The position numbers and the translations under genes were made by a program. Positions 20,553 through 33,024 of a stretch of DNA of 64,000 bases are shown piece by piece. Under the pieces are notes generated by a model. The model did no database searches and had not been told where the DNA came from. It saw only the letters and a list, made by a program, of their open reading frames with translations. The DNA is from Mesobacillus boroniphilus (GTDB taxonomy: Bacteria > Bacillota > Bacilli > Bacillales > Cytobacillaceae), in assembly GCF_018424685.1 (NCBI RefSeq), contig NZ_QTKX01000003.1, positions 1-64,000 of the forward strand, in the 5' to 3' direction. The number at the start of each line of letters is the position of its first letter. The stretch's first letter is position 1.

Positions 20553-22781
20553 GTGCAATTTTTAACGGATAAATTATTGAATGGCTTGAACCCAGAGCAG
20601 CAGAAGGCTGTCAAGACAGTGGATGGACCGTTGTTGCTGATGGCAGGAGCAGGCTCCGGTAAAACAAGAGTTTTAACTCACAGGATTGCGTATTTGATGG
20701 TGGAAAAAGGGATAAATCCTTATAACATCCTTGCGATTACGTTTACGAATAAAGCAGCACGAGAAATGCGCGAGAGGATCCAGAAAATGATGGGCGGCGC
20801 GGCAGACGATATCTGGATTTCGACGTTCCACTCGATGTGTGTGCGGATTTTGCGCAGGGATATTGACCGTCTCGGCTATAACCGCAATTTCACAATCCTT
20901 GACTCGACTGACCAGCAATCGGTCATCAAGTCAATTTTAAAGGACAAGAACATGGATCCGAAAAAATTCGACCCGCGTGCCATTCTCGGTACGATTAGTT
21001 CTGCGAAAAACGAATTGATTACACCGGAAGAATACGCAAAGACGGCGGGCGATTATTTTTCACAGAAAGTCAGCGATGTGTACGAGGAGTACCAGCGCAA
21101 GCTGCGCAAAAATAACGCACTTGATTTCGATGATTTAATCATGACAACGATCACGCTGTTCATTCGTGTCCCGGAAGTGCTGGAGTATTACCAGCGTAAA
21201 TTCCAGTACATCCATGTGGATGAGTATCAGGATACGAACAGGGCACAATACATGCTGGTAAAATTGCTTGCGCAAAGGTTCCAGAACCTTTGTGTCGTCG
21301 GGGATTCCGACCAGTCGATCTATCGTTGGCGCGGTGCAGATATTACAAACATCCTTTCATTTGAAAAGGATTATCCAAGAGCGAGTGTCATTTTGCTAGA
21401 GCAAAACTACCGTTCGACGAAAAAGATTTTGCTGGCGGCGAATATGGTCATCCAGAACAATATGAACCGCAAGCCAAAAAATCTTTGGACAGAGAACGCA
21501 GAAGGAAACAAAATCATGTACTATCGCGCGGACAGCGAACAGGGCGAGGCGCAGTTTGTCATCGGCAAAATCCAGGAGCAGATTCGCAATGGCCGCAAGC
21601 TGTCTGATATCGCGATTCTTTACCGTACGAACGCCCAGTCCCGTGTAATCGAGGAATCTTTCCTGAAGTCGAACATCGATTACTCAATCGTGGGCGGCAT
21701 CAAGTTCTATGACAGGAAGGAAATCAAGGATATCCTTGCGTATCTTCGCTTGATTTCGAATCCAGATGATGACATCAGTTTGCAGAGGATCATCAATGTT
21801 CCGAAACGCGCGATTGGTTCAACTTCGATCGATAAAATCGCCAACTTCGCGACAATGCATGACCTGTCGATGTTCCAGGCGCTAGAAACGATTGAAATGA
21901 TCGGATTGAGCCCGAAGGCCGAAAAAGCTGCGGCAGAATTCCGCAACTTGATCAGCAATTACACTCACCAGCAGGAATATCTTTCAGTGACCGAGCTGGT
22001 GGAGGAAGTCCTTGATAAAACAGGCTACCGTGACATGCTGAAGGCGGAGAAATCGCTAGAGTCACAGAGCCGACTTGAAAACATAGATGAATTTTTAACG
22101 GTAACAAAAAGCTTTGAAGAGAGCAGTGAAGACAAGAGTCTGGTCGCGTTCCTGACAGATTTGGCACTTGTCGCTGATATTGATCGCCTGGATGATGACG
22201 GCGAGCAAAAAACAGACTTCGTCACATTGATGACATTGCACTCAGCTAAGGGACTCGAGTTCCCGGTTGTTTTCCTCATTGGAATGGAAGAGGGAGTATT
22301 CCCGCACAGCCGATCCTTGATGGAAGAGGATGAGATGGAGGAAGAACGCCGTCTTGCGTACGTAGGGATCACCCGCGCTGAGGAAGAATTGTTCATCACG
22401 AATGCACAGATGCGCACCCTTTTTGGCCGTACGAATATGAATCCGGAGTCAAGGTTCATTAAGGAAATACCGGCTGATTTGGTTGAGGACGCTGTGCCAA
22501 AAGTAAGAAGACCAGCACCAACCAGCGGCGGCAGGCCAGGCACTTCAGCAAGACCGTCAATGCCAACACGCGGTGCTGTATCTCGACCGGTTGCTGCAGC
22601 CAGCGGCGGTGAAGGTATCGATTGGAAGGTTGGCGATAAAGCTCAGCATGGTAAGTGGGGAACAGGAACCGTTGTCAGCGTAAAAGGGTCAGGAGAAGGA
22701 ACAGAGCTTGATATCGCGTTCCCGAGTCCAACAGGAATCAAACGTTTGCTGGCGAAGTTCGCACCGATTACGAAGGCGTAA
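20553..22781 (+). CDS. pcrA: ATP-dependent DNA helicase PcrA (UvrD family)
   Basis: A 742-residue superfamily 1A helicase, moving 3' to 5', essential in B. subtilis for rolling-circle replication, repair and removal of RecA filaments. Motifs in order: Walker [62 protein letters not shown] and [13 protein letters not shown]. The C-terminal tail ([20 protein letters not shown]) is the Tudor-like RNA polymerase-binding domain. GTG 20553 is chosen for GGTGGTGA close upstream; ATG 20538 in frame lacks a ribosome site. Confidence 0.96.
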   Translation: MQFLTDKLLNGLNPEQQKAVKTVDGPLLLMAGAGSGKTRVLTHRIAYLMVEKGINPYNILAITFTNKAAREMRERIQKMMGGAADDIWISTFHSMCVRILRRDIDRLGYNRNFTILDSTDQQSVIKSILKDKNMDPKKFDPRAILGTISSAKNELITPEEYAKTAGDYFSQKVSDVYEEYQRKLRKNNALDFDDLIMTTITLFIRVPEVLEYYQRKFQYIHVDEYQDTNRAQYMLVKLLAQRFQNLCVVGDSDQSIYRWRGADITNILSFEKDYPRASVILLEQNYRSTKKILLAANMVIQNNMNRKPKNLWTENAEGNKIMYYRADSEQGEAQFVIGKIQEQIRNGRKLSDIAILYRTNAQSRVIEESFLKSNIDYSIVGGIKFYDRKEIKDILAYLRLISNPDDDISLQRIINVPKRAIGSTSIDKIANFATMHDLSMFQALETIEMIGLSPKAEKAAAEFRNLISNYTHQQEYLSVTELVEEVLDKTGYRDMLKAEKSLESQSRLENIDEFLTVTKSFEESSEDKSLVAFLTDLALVADIDRLDDDGEQKTDFVTLMTLHSAKGLEFPVVFLIGMEEGVFPHSRSLMEEDEMEEERRLAYVGITRAEEELFITNAQMRTLFGRTNMNPESRFIKEIPADLVEDAVPKVRRPAPTSGGRPGTSARPSMPTRGAVSRPVAAASGGEGIDWKVGDKAQHGKWGTGTVVSVKGSGEGTELDIAFPSPTGIKRLLAKFAPITKA

Positions 22782-22807
22782 AAATTTTTATTATTACACA
22801 TTGAGTA

Positions 22808-24961
<2,154 letters not shown>

Positions 24962-24975
24962 GAGGTGTACTCGCC

Positions 24976-26190
24976 ATGAGAAAGCTCTCAATGGTCGCTC
25001 TATCTCTTGTCCTTCTGTTGACGGCCTGTGCTCCTAATTTTCAAAAACAGGAAGAGGTCGTCCAGGAGAAGGATGATGATACAAAGGAAAAAGCGATTAT
25101 CCCGAAATACAAGATTTCGGACAAATATTACCGTACAATCATGCCGTTCGAGCCAGGGGAAGCACGCGGCATGGTCGTCAACAATCTGAATTCACGCTAT
25201 GATATTACTGAATTTGAGACAGGTCTGATGAGGATTGCCCAAAATACATTTCCTACAGATCAGTACGTTTTCAAGGAAGGCCAGTATCTTGACGGCAGTA
25301 CCGTGTCATCCTGGCTGGAGCGCGAAATGACCCCTGCCCAGGTCGAGGCCAGGGAAAAAGAATTGAAGGCTAAACCCGAAAATAAAAATAAGAAGAAGAT
25401 TGAAGTGAAAAACCTGGGACTGAATCCTGCCGACCCTGGCAAGGGAGATGTCCACGACCGGAATAAAAAGAATCCTATTTATCTTGCGCACATCCTGGAG
25501 CATAATTATCTCGTCCAATCAGGGGAAAAGGATACGTACCAGCTTGGCGGCATCGCAATCGGACTGGCGCTGAATTCCGTCCACTATTATCGTGAGGAAG
25601 CTTATGGGGCAGTGTACGAAAAAAACATTACTCGTAAAGTTCTTGAAGCAGAAGGCAAAAAAATCGCCCAGGAAGTCGTCAACAGGATAAGAGGAATCGA
25701 AGAGTTGAATAATGTTCCGATTACGATTGGGTTGTTTGAACAAGAAAGTCGATCATCTGTTGTCCCAGGAAACTTTTTCTCCTATACAGAAGTTTCCCAG
25801 GGCAGCAACAAGATCGGCAACTGGAAAGATGTAAAAGAAGAATATATCCTGTTCCCGTCAGATAAAGCCGAGAAGGACCACAGGGATGACTTGACATTCT
25901 TCCAGAACTTCAAGCAGGATGTTGAGGAATATTTCCCTAACTTCAACGGCGTCATCGGCAAAGGCTTTTATCTCGATGGCCAGCTTCAGGAATTAAACAT
26001 TGAAATACCTATCCAGTTTTACGGCGAAGCAGAAGCGATTGGATTCACCCAGTATGTAACGGGACTGGTCATGGAGCACTTCCCTAACTATATGTCCGTG
26101 CAGGTCAGCGTATCATCCGTACTGGGACAGGAAGCCTTGATCGTTAAAAAGCCGGATCAGGATGAACCATTTGTGCATATTTATCAGTAA
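24976..26190 (+). CDS. camS: CamS family lipoprotein YerH
   Basis: A 404-residue lipoprotein: signal MRKLSMVALSLVLLLTAC with lipidated Cys18, an acidic linker, then the CamS domain to the end (RGMVVNNLNSRYDI; FYGEAEAIGFTQY). In staphylococci and enterococci, signal-peptide fragments of CamS homologues act as peptide pheromones (cAM373 type); here that segment is SLVLLLTA and no such role is shown. The mature protein's function is unknown. Third gene of pcrA-ligA-camS, 14 bases after ligA. Confidence 0.9.
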   Translation: MRKLSMVALSLVLLLTACAPNFQKQEEVVQEKDDDTKEKAIIPKYKISDKYYRTIMPFEPGEARGMVVNNLNSRYDITEFETGLMRIAQNTFPTDQYVFKEGQYLDGSTVSSWLEREMTPAQVEAREKELKAKPENKNKKKIEVKNLGLNPADPGKGDVHDRNKKNPIYLAHILEHNYLVQSGEKDTYQLGGIAIGLALNSVHYYREEAYGAVYEKNITRKVLEAEGKKIAQEVVNRIRGIEELNNVPITIGLFEQESRSSVVPGNFFSYTEVSQGSNKIGNWKDVKEEYILFPSDKAEKDHRDDLTFFQNFKQDVEEYFPNFNGVIGKGFYLDGQLQELNIEIPIQFYGEAEAIGFTQYVTGLVMEHFPNYMSVQVSVSSVLGQEALIVKKPDQDEPFVHIYQ

Positions 26191-26195
26191 GGTGT

Positions 26196-26226
26196 AGCAA
26201 AGAGCATTGGGCTCTTTGCTTTTTTT
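26196..26226 (+). terminator. terminator after camS
   Basis: Perfect 10-bp stem agcaaagagc (26196-26205) / gctctttgct (26211-26220) with loop attgg and seven T. Confidence 0.92.
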
Positions 26227-26319
26227 GTTACCGCACAGCACGGAATTATTAATACCATCACAGAGCATAAGCCGCGGCAGAGCAGAAGCAGAAGTGATTC
26301 TATAAATCTCATGTTTTTA

Positions 26320-26349
26320 AGCAAAGAGCATCGCCTCTTTGCTTTTTTT
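26320..26349 (+). terminator. second terminator with nearly the same stem
   Basis: agcaaagag (26320-26328) / ctctttgct (26335-26343), then TTTTTTT. It repeats the camS terminator stem 124 bases downstream. I see no gene in the 90 bases between the two. Confidence 0.8.
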
Positions 26350-26404
26350 ATATATTAAGCTCGTCCACATTAAAAAAATGCAGACGATGTTAAAAGAGTA
26401 CTAG

Positions 26405-26441
26405 TGATAGCGCTTTCACGTTTATTTCCCCAAGCTATAAT
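26405..26441 (+). promoter_or_regulatory. cre site overlapping the sugar importer promoter
   Basis: tgatagcgctttca (26405-26418) matches the palindromic CcpA site tgaaagcgctttca at 13 of 14 positions. The -10 box is tataat (26436-26441). A -35-like tttcac (26414-26419, spacer 16) overlaps the cre. CcpA bound here would block polymerase, so the importer should be silent while glucose is present. Confidence 0.75.
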
Positions 26442-26484
26442 TATCATGTAAGCAAATAAATACAAGTTTGAAAGGGGAATGGGA

Positions 26485-27588
26485 ATGAAGAAAGCTTGGA
26501 AATTGATTTCTCTTATGCTAACCGTGCTTATGTTTACGGTGCTGGCTGCTGGATGTAACAACGGTGGAGGCGAGGTTAACGTTGGTATCGTTCTTCCGAC
26601 TAAGGATGAACCTCGTTGGGTACAGGATGAACAGCGTTTCAAAGATGCTTTAGCAGATACAAAGTACTCGACTGAAATTCTTTTTAGTCAGGGATCTTCT
26701 GCAAAGGAAAAGGAAAACGTTGAAACTTTGATCAACAAAGGAATCAAGGTTCTGATCATCAGCCCTCAGGATGGCGATGCTGCAGCGGCTGCAGTAGAAG
26801 CTGCTAAAAAGGAAGACATCACAGTTATTTCTTATGACCGTTTGATTACGAATACAGATGCAGTTGATTACTATGTAACGTTTGACAGCCTGGCTGTAGG
26901 TGCTGCACAGGCACAATATTTGATCGACAACGCAAAGGGTTCTGAAGTTCCACTATACCTATATGCTGGTGCTGCTTCTGACAATAACGCGTTCTTGTTC
27001 TTCGAAGGTGCATGGAAGGTGCTGCAACCTAAGATTGCAGATGGAACATTCAAGATCGCAAACTCAAGCGAAGCTGAAGCTTTGAAGGATAAGGCTGATT
27101 TGACTCGTGATGAGCTAAGCAAAATCCTTGGACAGGTTACAACAAACTGGGATCCAAATGAAGCAAAAAACAAAGCACAAACACATCTTACTGCTGCAGG
27201 CGGTGACATGAAGGGCGATGTAGCGATTCTTGCACCAAACGATGGAACAGCTCGTTCAATCGCTGACGTATTTGCTACAGATGGCGATGTATCAAGCTTT
27301 GTTGTAACAGGACAGGATGCGGAAAAGGCATCGATCCAATACATTATCGATGGCAAGCAATCTATGACAGTATTCAAGGATGTTCGTACTCTTGTAAAAG
27401 ATGCAATCGGTATGGCGGTTACAGTACTTGACGGCAAACAGCCTGAAACGACTGGTACTTACGACAATGGCAAAGTAGAAGTAAAAGCTAAGCAAACAGA
27501 CGTAATCGTTGTAGATAAGGAAAATGTAAAAAAAGAACTTATTGACTCTGAGTACTATAAAGCAGACGATTTTACCGGATTAGAATAA
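26485..27588 (+). CDS. chvE: sugar ABC importer substrate-binding lipoprotein (ChvE/AraE-like)
   Basis: A 367-residue lipoprotein: signal MKKAWKLISLMLTVLMFTVL with lipobox AAGC, then a type I periplasmic-binding fold (NVGIVLPTKDEPRWVQDEQRF, VISYDRLI, YYVTFDSLAVGAAQA, ILAPNDGTARS, VTGQDAEKASIQYI). This pattern is that of ChvE, the binding protein of multiple-monosaccharide CUT2 importers. ATG 26485 is chosen for AAAGGGG 7 bases upstream; ATG 26479 is too close to it. First gene of a three-gene importer under a cre-marked promoter. Likely ligands are pentoses or galactose-type sugars; the exact sugar is not readable. Confidence 0.88.
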   Translation: MKKAWKLISLMLTVLMFTVLAAGCNNGGGEVNVGIVLPTKDEPRWVQDEQRFKDALADTKYSTEILFSQGSSAKEKENVETLINKGIKVLIISPQDGDAAAAAVEAAKKEDITVISYDRLITNTDAVDYYVTFDSLAVGAAQAQYLIDNAKGSEVPLYLYAGAASDNNAFLFFEGAWKVLQPKIADGTFKIANSSEAEALKDKADLTRDELSKILGQVTTNWDPNEAKNKAQTHLTAAGGDMKGDVAILAPNDGTARSIADVFATDGDVSSFVVTGQDAEKASIQYIIDGKQSMTVFKDVRTLVKDAIGMAVTVLDGKQPETTGTYDNGKVEVKAKQTDVIVVDKENVKKELIDSEYYKADDFTGLE

Positions 27589-27674
27589 AACTCATGATCT
27601 ATGCGGAATAGTGGCGGAGCAATCTGCCACTATTCTGTAAATGCAACAGTTGTTTGGTTAAGGGAGGGATCAGG

Positions 27675-29195
27675 ATGAGCGACTATATTTTGGAGATGAA
27701 CCAGATATCAAAGGAGTTTACAGGAGTCAAAGCGCTCTCCGATGTAAATTTTAAAGTGAAAAAAGGCGAGATTCACTGTTTGATTGGGGAGAATGGTGCC
27801 GGCAAGTCCACCCTGATGAAGGTGCTCAGCGGTGTATATCCCTATGGCACATACGACGGGGATATCGTGTTCGAAGGGGCCGTGCAGCAGTTTAATAGAA
27901 TCAGTGACAGTGTAAATGCTGGGATCGCAATTATTTACCAGGAGTTAGCATTGTTCCCTGATCTAACGGTTTATGAAAATATTTTCGCAGGCAACGAAGT
28001 AAAGCGCGGTTCGATCGTCGACTGGAACCAGACCATCGTGAAAGCGAAGGAAATGCTGCAAAAGGTGAAGCTGGATGTGAGCCCTGAAACGCTAGTGAAG
28101 GACTTGAGCGTAGGGAAGCAGCAGCTCGTCGAAATCGCCAAAGCGCTAAGCAAAAACGTAAAACTGCTCATTCTTGACGAACCAACTGCGGCATTAAATG
28201 AGGACGATAGCGAAAACCTGCTGGAGTTATTGGGGGACCTGAAAAATCAGGGCATCACAAGTATCATGATCTCGCACAAGCTGAAGGAAGTTATCTCCAT
28301 TGCCGACCAGGCGACAGTTCTGCGGGATGGCCGGACGATCTGTACACTCGACGCCTCCAAAGGGGAAGTAGCCGAAAGCATCATCATTAAAAACATGGTT
28401 GGACGGGAAATTGAAGATATCTATCCAAAGAGAGCGAATAAAACCTTTGGGGATACCATCCTTGAATTGAGGAACTGGTCAGCATATGATGCTCAATTGG
28501 GCCGCCAGGTGGTAAAGGATGTCGATCTCCATGTGAAAAAGGGAGAAATCATCGGGATTGCCGGATTAATGGGCTCAGGACGGACTGAGCTTGCATTAAG
28601 TATTTTTGGCAACCCAAGGTTCTATAAGGTTCAGGGTGATTTGCTGTTAAGCGGCGAATCGAGAAAGCTAAAACACCCAAGAGAAGCCATCAAAGCAGGC
28701 ATAGCTTATGTTACGGAAGATCGTAAGGGAGATGGGCTGTTTTTGCTTCAGGATATCAAAAGCAATGTTTCCGCTGCACATTTGCAGGGTGTCTCAAAAA
28801 ATGGTGTCATAAATGATAATGAAGAAATAAAAATTGCAACGGACTATAAAAAATCCTTGAACATCAAATCATCTTCACTCGAGCAATTGGTTGGCAACTT
28901 GAGCGGAGGCAACCAGCAGAAGGTGTCCCTTGGCAAATGGCTGTTCGTTGGGCCGAAGCTGCTGATCCTGGATGAACCGACCCGCGGGATCGATGTTGGA
29001 GCTAAATTTGAAATCTACACAATCATGAACAAGTTAATAAGCGAAGGCATGAGTATTATCATGATTTCCTCTGAGCTTGGCGAGGTGCTCGGAATGAGTG
29101 ACCGAGTGTATGTCATGGCGGAAGGGCAAATCAAAGGCGAATTGTCCATAGATGAGGCAAATCAAGAAAAAATCATGCAGCTTGCTACGCAATAG
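27675..29195 (+). CDS. mmsA: sugar ABC importer ATPase, double ABC (GguA/MmsA type)
   Basis: A 506-residue CUT2-family ATPase with two ABC domains in one chain. The N-terminal half has Walker A GENGAGKST, signature LSVGKQQ and Walker B LLILDEPTAAL; the C-terminal half has the degenerate A site GLMGSGRTELA, signature LSGGNQQKVSLGKW and LLILDEPTRGIDVG. The GVYPYGTYDGDI stretch is typical of the GguA branch. ATG 27675 has GGAGG 7 bases upstream. Cytoplasmic, paired with the next gene's permease. Confidence 0.93.
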   Translation: MSDYILEMNQISKEFTGVKALSDVNFKVKKGEIHCLIGENGAGKSTLMKVLSGVYPYGTYDGDIVFEGAVQQFNRISDSVNAGIAIIYQELALFPDLTVYENIFAGNEVKRGSIVDWNQTIVKAKEMLQKVKLDVSPETLVKDLSVGKQQLVEIAKALSKNVKLLILDEPTAALNEDDSENLLELLGDLKNQGITSIMISHKLKEVISIADQATVLRDGRTICTLDASKGEVAESIIIKNMVGREIEDIYPKRANKTFGDTILELRNWSAYDAQLGRQVVKDVDLHVKKGEIIGIAGLMGSGRTELALSIFGNPRFYKVQGDLLLSGESRKLKHPREAIKAGIAYVTEDRKGDGLFLLQDIKSNVSAAHLQGVSKNGVINDNEEIKIATDYKKSLNIKSSSLEQLVGNLSGGNQQKVSLGKWLFVGPKLLILDEPTRGIDVGAKFEIYTIMNKLISEGMSIIMISSELGEVLGMSDRVYVMAEGQIKGELSIDEANQEKIMQLATQ

Positions 29196-29207
29196 GAGGT
29201 TATCCCT

Positions 29208-30383
29208 TTGAACTTTTTCACAGAATTAAGGTCGTTGGTCAAAGTCAATATCCGTGACTACGGAATGTATATCGCATTGCTATTCATCATGCTTACTTTC
29301 TCTATCATGACAGATGGGCTGTTCATGTCCTCGCGGAATATAAGCAATCTGCTTGATTCTGCAGGTTATATCGCTGTCCTCGCGGTGGGGATGACACTTG
29401 TTATCGTCATCAGGCATATTGACTTGTCTGTTGGCTTCCTGGCGGGTTTCCTCGGTGCAATCGCTGCAATCCTGCTTACTCAGCAAGGCGTGCCCGTGTA
29501 TTTAACAATTCCAATCATCCTTGTGCTTGGAATCATCATCGGAATGTTCAATGGCTTGCTAATCGCGCAAATCGGAATTCCTTCTTTTGTGGCGACACTT
29601 GCAGGGATGCTCATTTTCAGGGGAGCTTTGCTCCAGGTGACGGAAAAATCAGGAACAATCATTGTCAAGGACGATCATTTCAATGCCATCGGGAATGGGT
29701 TTATTCCATCTATCATTGAAGTGAATGGTTTGCATCTGCTCTCTTTAATTGTTGGGGTTATTGGAATATTAATCTATATTTATAGTGAAATCTCGACACG
29801 CAAAAATAAACTCAAGTACCAATTTGATGTAGTTTCTAAAGGAATCTTCACTCTGAAACTAGTATTCGTATCAGCAATCATTGCCTATATTACTTGGATT
29901 CTTGCAGGCTATAACGGTTTCTCCTGGACAGTAGTCATCATGCTGCTTGTGGTCCTTGTGTATCACTTCCTGACGACTAAAACCGTGATTGGCAGACATA
30001 TTTACGCTGTCGGAAGCAACCCGGAAGCAGCCCATCTTAGCGGAATCAATGTCAAGAAAATTACTTACATGGTCTTTGGCTCGATGGGAATGCTGGCTGC
30101 TCTGTCAGGGATTTTATTCACTTCCCGTCTGCAATCAGCGACGACGACTGCTGGAACATTGTTTGAGCTTGACGCCATTGCGGCTGCTTATGTTGGCGGG
30201 GTTTCGTCAGCAGGCGGCGTTGGTAAAGTAACAGGCGCCATTATCGGTGCCATCGTAATGGCTTCCCTGTCAAACGGGATGAACCTGCTTGGCGTTGGCA
30301 TTTCTTATCAGTACATCATCCGTGGCGGGGTGTTGGCTGCAGCCGTTATTTTTGATGTCATGACGCGCAGGAAAAAAGCCTAA
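29208..30383 (+). CDS. mmsB: sugar ABC importer permease (GguB/MmsB type)
   Basis: A 391-residue membrane protein with about ten membrane segments, of the CUT2 permease family. Conserved parts include GMTLVIVIRHIDLSVG, the cytoplasmic loop TVIGRHIYAVGSNPEAAHLSGI and DAIAAAYVGGVSSAGGVG. It is longer than RbsC because of a middle insertion (about 180-245), a trait of the GguB branch. The start is TTG 29208 with AGGAGGT 7 bases before it; there is no closer ATG. It is 12 bases after the ATPase. Confidence 0.92.
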   Translation: MNFFTELRSLVKVNIRDYGMYIALLFIMLTFSIMTDGLFMSSRNISNLLDSAGYIAVLAVGMTLVIVIRHIDLSVGFLAGFLGAIAAILLTQQGVPVYLTIPIILVLGIIIGMFNGLLIAQIGIPSFVATLAGMLIFRGALLQVTEKSGTIIVKDDHFNAIGNGFIPSIIEVNGLHLLSLIVGVIGILIYIYSEISTRKNKLKYQFDVVSKGIFTLKLVFVSAIIAYITWILAGYNGFSWTVVIMLLVVLVYHFLTTKTVIGRHIYAVGSNPEAAHLSGINVKKITYMVFGSMGMLAALSGILFTSRLQSATTTAGTLFELDAIAAAYVGGVSSAGGVGKVTGAIIGAIVMASLSNGMNLLGVGISYQYIIRGGVLAAAVIFDVMTRRKKA

Positions 30384-30399
30384 CCATACTAAATTGCAG

Positions 30400-30456
30400 A
30401 GGCTATGTGTAATATCGTTTGATGAAAGAACGATCCATTTCACATGGCCTTTACTT
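30400..30456 (+). terminator. possible terminator after the importer
   Basis: aggctatgtg (30400-30409) pairs with cacatggcct (30441-30450), and inside it atcgtt (30414-30419) pairs with aacgat (30429-30434). The following ttactt is a weak T run. Could also be an RNA processing structure. Confidence 0.5.
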
Positions 30457-30516
30457 ATTAAAATTACCTTCCAACAATCCCCGGGCACTGTTCCCTAAAG
30501 TTTCGTTCTTCAGCTA

Positions 30517-30544
30517 TTGAACATTCTCAAGCAGATGGTATTAT
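30517..30544 (+). promoter_or_regulatory. promoter of the sugar-sensing operon
   Basis: ttgaac (30517-30522), 16-bp spacer, tattat (30539-30544), 36 bases before the TTG start at 30581. Confidence 0.5.
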
Positions 30545-30580
30545 GAAACTAATTTACTAGTAGAAAAGGAGATTCTTCTT

Positions 30581-31558
30581 TTGCGAAAAATAGGCATATC
30601 CCTCCTTACTGTTATAACTCTGATTCTTTGTTATTTTACATTTTCATCAGCGGGAAAAGTCTTTCGGTCTGATTGGGATGTACCTGAGAGGGCTGCATCA
30701 AAGGTGTCTCAATACCGTCTAGTGCTGATTACGCAGGAGCTGGATACACCTTTTTGGGATAAAGTAGGAGCTGGCGCAAAAAGGCAGGCGGAAGATGAGG
30801 GAGCGAGCCTTGAGGTGTGGGGCAGTTATGGGAAGAACCAGGAGGACTTCCTGAAAAAAGTTGAAATAGCTATTCATTCAAAGGTTGATGGAATCATTGT
30901 CCAGGGTTTGGATTCAGATGAATTTAAAAATCTGACGAAGGTGAAGGCGGCTTTTTACGGGATTCCGATCATCACGGTTGCCAATGATGTGCCAATGACA
31001 GAAAGCCTGAGAAGGACTTATGTGGGATCCGATCAATATATGGCCGGAAGGATGATTGCGAAACAGATAGTCTCAGATATTGACTCCAAGGGGAAAATCA
31101 TCCTGATGTCTGACAGCCGCCATGAATATTATCAGAATCAGCGGTTAACTGGAATGCAGGATGTATTCAAAGACTATCCAAACATCAAGATTATCAATGC
31201 AGAAACAACCGAGGCAAGGGACCAGATCATTGCGACGACCAGGGACATGCTGAACAAGACGCCTGACGCAGATGGGTTTATTGCCGTCAATGCAAATATT
31301 GCAGGGTCGATGATCCAGGAAATCAGCAGACGCTCGCAAGTAGAGCCTTTCCATATTTATACGTTTGACGATGCCCCGGACTCACTGTCGCTGCTGATGC
31401 GCGGGCAGGTGGACGGAGTAATCGAACAATCCCCTGAGGAGATGGGGATTGTTAGTGTCAATTTAATCATGAAATGGCTAAGGAACGAAACAGTTCCTCT
31501 TGATAAAAATGGCTACCTGACGGATATTCGGATGCTGAAAGCGATGGACAGAAAATGA
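30581..31558 (+). CDS. membrane-anchored sugar-binding protein of a two-component sensor (AraP-like)
   Basis: A 325-residue protein with an N-terminal hydrophobic segment (about 5-24) that reads as an uncleaved anchor, no lipobox cysteine at the expected place, and then a type I sugar-binding domain (RLVLITQELDTPFWDKVGAG, VDGIIVQGLDSDEF, TYVGSDQYMAGRM, FIAVNANIAGSM). It overlaps the histidine kinase start by 4 bases. Its place before a kinase-regulator pair and beside a sugar importer suggests it presents a bound sugar to the kinase, as AraP does in Geobacillus. TTG start with AAAGGAG about 9 bases upstream. Confidence 0.8.
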   Translation: MRKIGISLLTVITLILCYFTFSSAGKVFRSDWDVPERAASKVSQYRLVLITQELDTPFWDKVGAGAKRQAEDEGASLEVWGSYGKNQEDFLKKVEIAIHSKVDGIIVQGLDSDEFKNLTKVKAAFYGIPIITVANDVPMTESLRRTYVGSDQYMAGRMIAKQIVSDIDSKGKIILMSDSRHEYYQNQRLTGMQDVFKDYPNIKIINAETTEARDQIIATTRDMLNKTPDADGFIAVNANIAGSMIQEISRRSQVEPFHIYTFDDAPDSLSLLMRGQVDGVIEQSPEEMGIVSVNLIMKWLRNETVPLDKNGYLTDIRMLKAMDRK

Positions 31559-33024
31559 ACAAAATACAGAAAAAAATATGGATGCTCGCCATGGTCGTCC
31601 TGGTTTTTATGTCGGCAATTTGGATAGCGCTTACATATTACAACCACAAAACACAAAGCCAATATAACAATATTTTGCAAAGATATCTGGGGTTTAATGA
31701 AGTATCGATAGCGAGTCAGCAGCTTGTCACGGACCTGAATAATTACCTGCTGCTTCCTTCGCCGGCGAATTTAGAAAATATCAGCCACAGCAAGGAAAAA
31801 ATCCGCAATGCAAAATACGAGGTCTATAAGCTGAAAAATGCAGAAAATGATTTCGCGCTTACAAACTATTTGAATCTTATTGATAGTCTGATGGAAACGG
31901 CAGACAGAGCTTTGCTGTTTCAGTCGGAAAAGGAAACCGAGGATTCTGCGAAGGAGTTTTCCGAAGCGACAAGGATTTCGATGTATATTTCCGAGACATC
32001 GCTCACTCTTCTCGACAAAGAATTGAAGACATACGAGTTGATGTACCGGGGAATCATTGCCCAATCTAAGGAACTCAACAAGCTGGGTGTCTGGCTGTTC
32101 CTGCTGGTCACAAGCTTAAGTATGCTATTAACCTATTGGATCTCGTTAAGTATTACGAGACCGGTAGAAAACCTGACGAGGGCAGCCAATGAATTGTCGA
32201 AGGGGCGATTCGACCTGCAGATCAAGGTTGATTCCAACGATGAAATTGCCTTCCTGGCCAAGACCTTCGATCATATGAGGGTCAATATCAATAACCTTAT
32301 TTCAGAAATCCAGGAGAAGGCCCAGCTCGAGCATGAACTCCAGCAAAACAAGCTTCTCCTTCAGGAAAGTCAGCTAATCAGCCTTCAAAGCCAGATTAAC
32401 CCGCATTTCCTGTTCAATACTTTGAATACCCTTTCAAAGAAAGCCTATCTGGAAGGATCTGAAGAAACGAGCGATATGATTGTGAATGTTGCTGGTTTAT
32501 TGCGTTACAGCCTAAAACGGCTGGACAGGGCTGTTACGTTATTTGAGGAAGTAGCGGTTTTAAAACAGTATATTGACATTCAGAAAGCCAGATTCACCGA
32601 GCGTCTGCAGCTGCATATCGAGGTTGACGATGCTTGCCTAGGTGTGCAGATTCCCGGCCTGACCCTGCAGCCAATCATCGAAAATGCTGTCATTCATGCA
32701 GTCGAGCCTGAGGAGAATGGCGGTGTCATTTGGTTTCGTATTTCAGATGATGGAGACAAGGTACGAATTGAAATAGAAGACGACGGTTCGGGAATGCCAG
32801 AGGAGAAAATCAGGCAAATCCTCGAAGGGCAGCAGGTCATCCAAACAGGAGGCCACTCGACAGGGATCGGACTCAGTAACGTCGTGAAGCGCCTGCGGTT
32901 ATTTTACGAAAATGAAGATGTGCTCGAGATACAAAGCGAAATGGGTTGCGGAACAAAAGTAGTCTTAAACATACCGAAAACGAGGAGGGACGGACATCAT
33001 GATAAAACTCCTGATCGTGGATGA
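31555..33024 (+). CDS. sensor histidine kinase, YesM/AraS type
   Basis: A 489-residue membrane kinase. Membrane segments at about 8-27 and 180-200 flank an extracellular sensor region of about 150 residues; then HAMP (about 200-255), a coiled coil, the His_kinase region QSQINPHFLFNTLNTLSKKA with His284, and a C-terminal ATPase domain with PIIENAVIHAVEP, DDGSGMP and GGHSTGIGLSNV. This is the LytS/YesM class of kinases that act with AraC-type regulators. It overlaps both neighbours (4 bases and 26 bases), so the three are translated together. Confidence 0.93.
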   Translation: MNKIQKKIWMLAMVVLVFMSAIWIALTYYNHKTQSQYNNILQRYLGFNEVSIASQQLVTDLNNYLLLPSPANLENISHSKEKIRNAKYEVYKLKNAENDFALTNYLNLIDSLMETADRALLFQSEKETEDSAKEFSEATRISMYISETSLTLLDKELKTYELMYRGIIAQSKELNKLGVWLFLLVTSLSMLLTYWISLSITRPVENLTRAANELSKGRFDLQIKVDSNDEIAFLAKTFDHMRVNINNLISEIQEKAQLEHELQQNKLLLQESQLISLQSQINPHFLFNTLNTLSKKAYLEGSEETSDMIVNVAGLLRYSLKRLDRAVTLFEEVAVLKQYIDIQKARFTERLQLHIEVDDACLGVQIPGLTLQPIIENAVIHAVEPEENGGVIWFRISDDGDKVRIEIEDDGSGMPEEKIRQILEGQQVIQTGGHSTGIGLSNVVKRLRLFYENEDVLEIQSEMGCGTKVVLNIPKTRRDGHHDKTPDRG

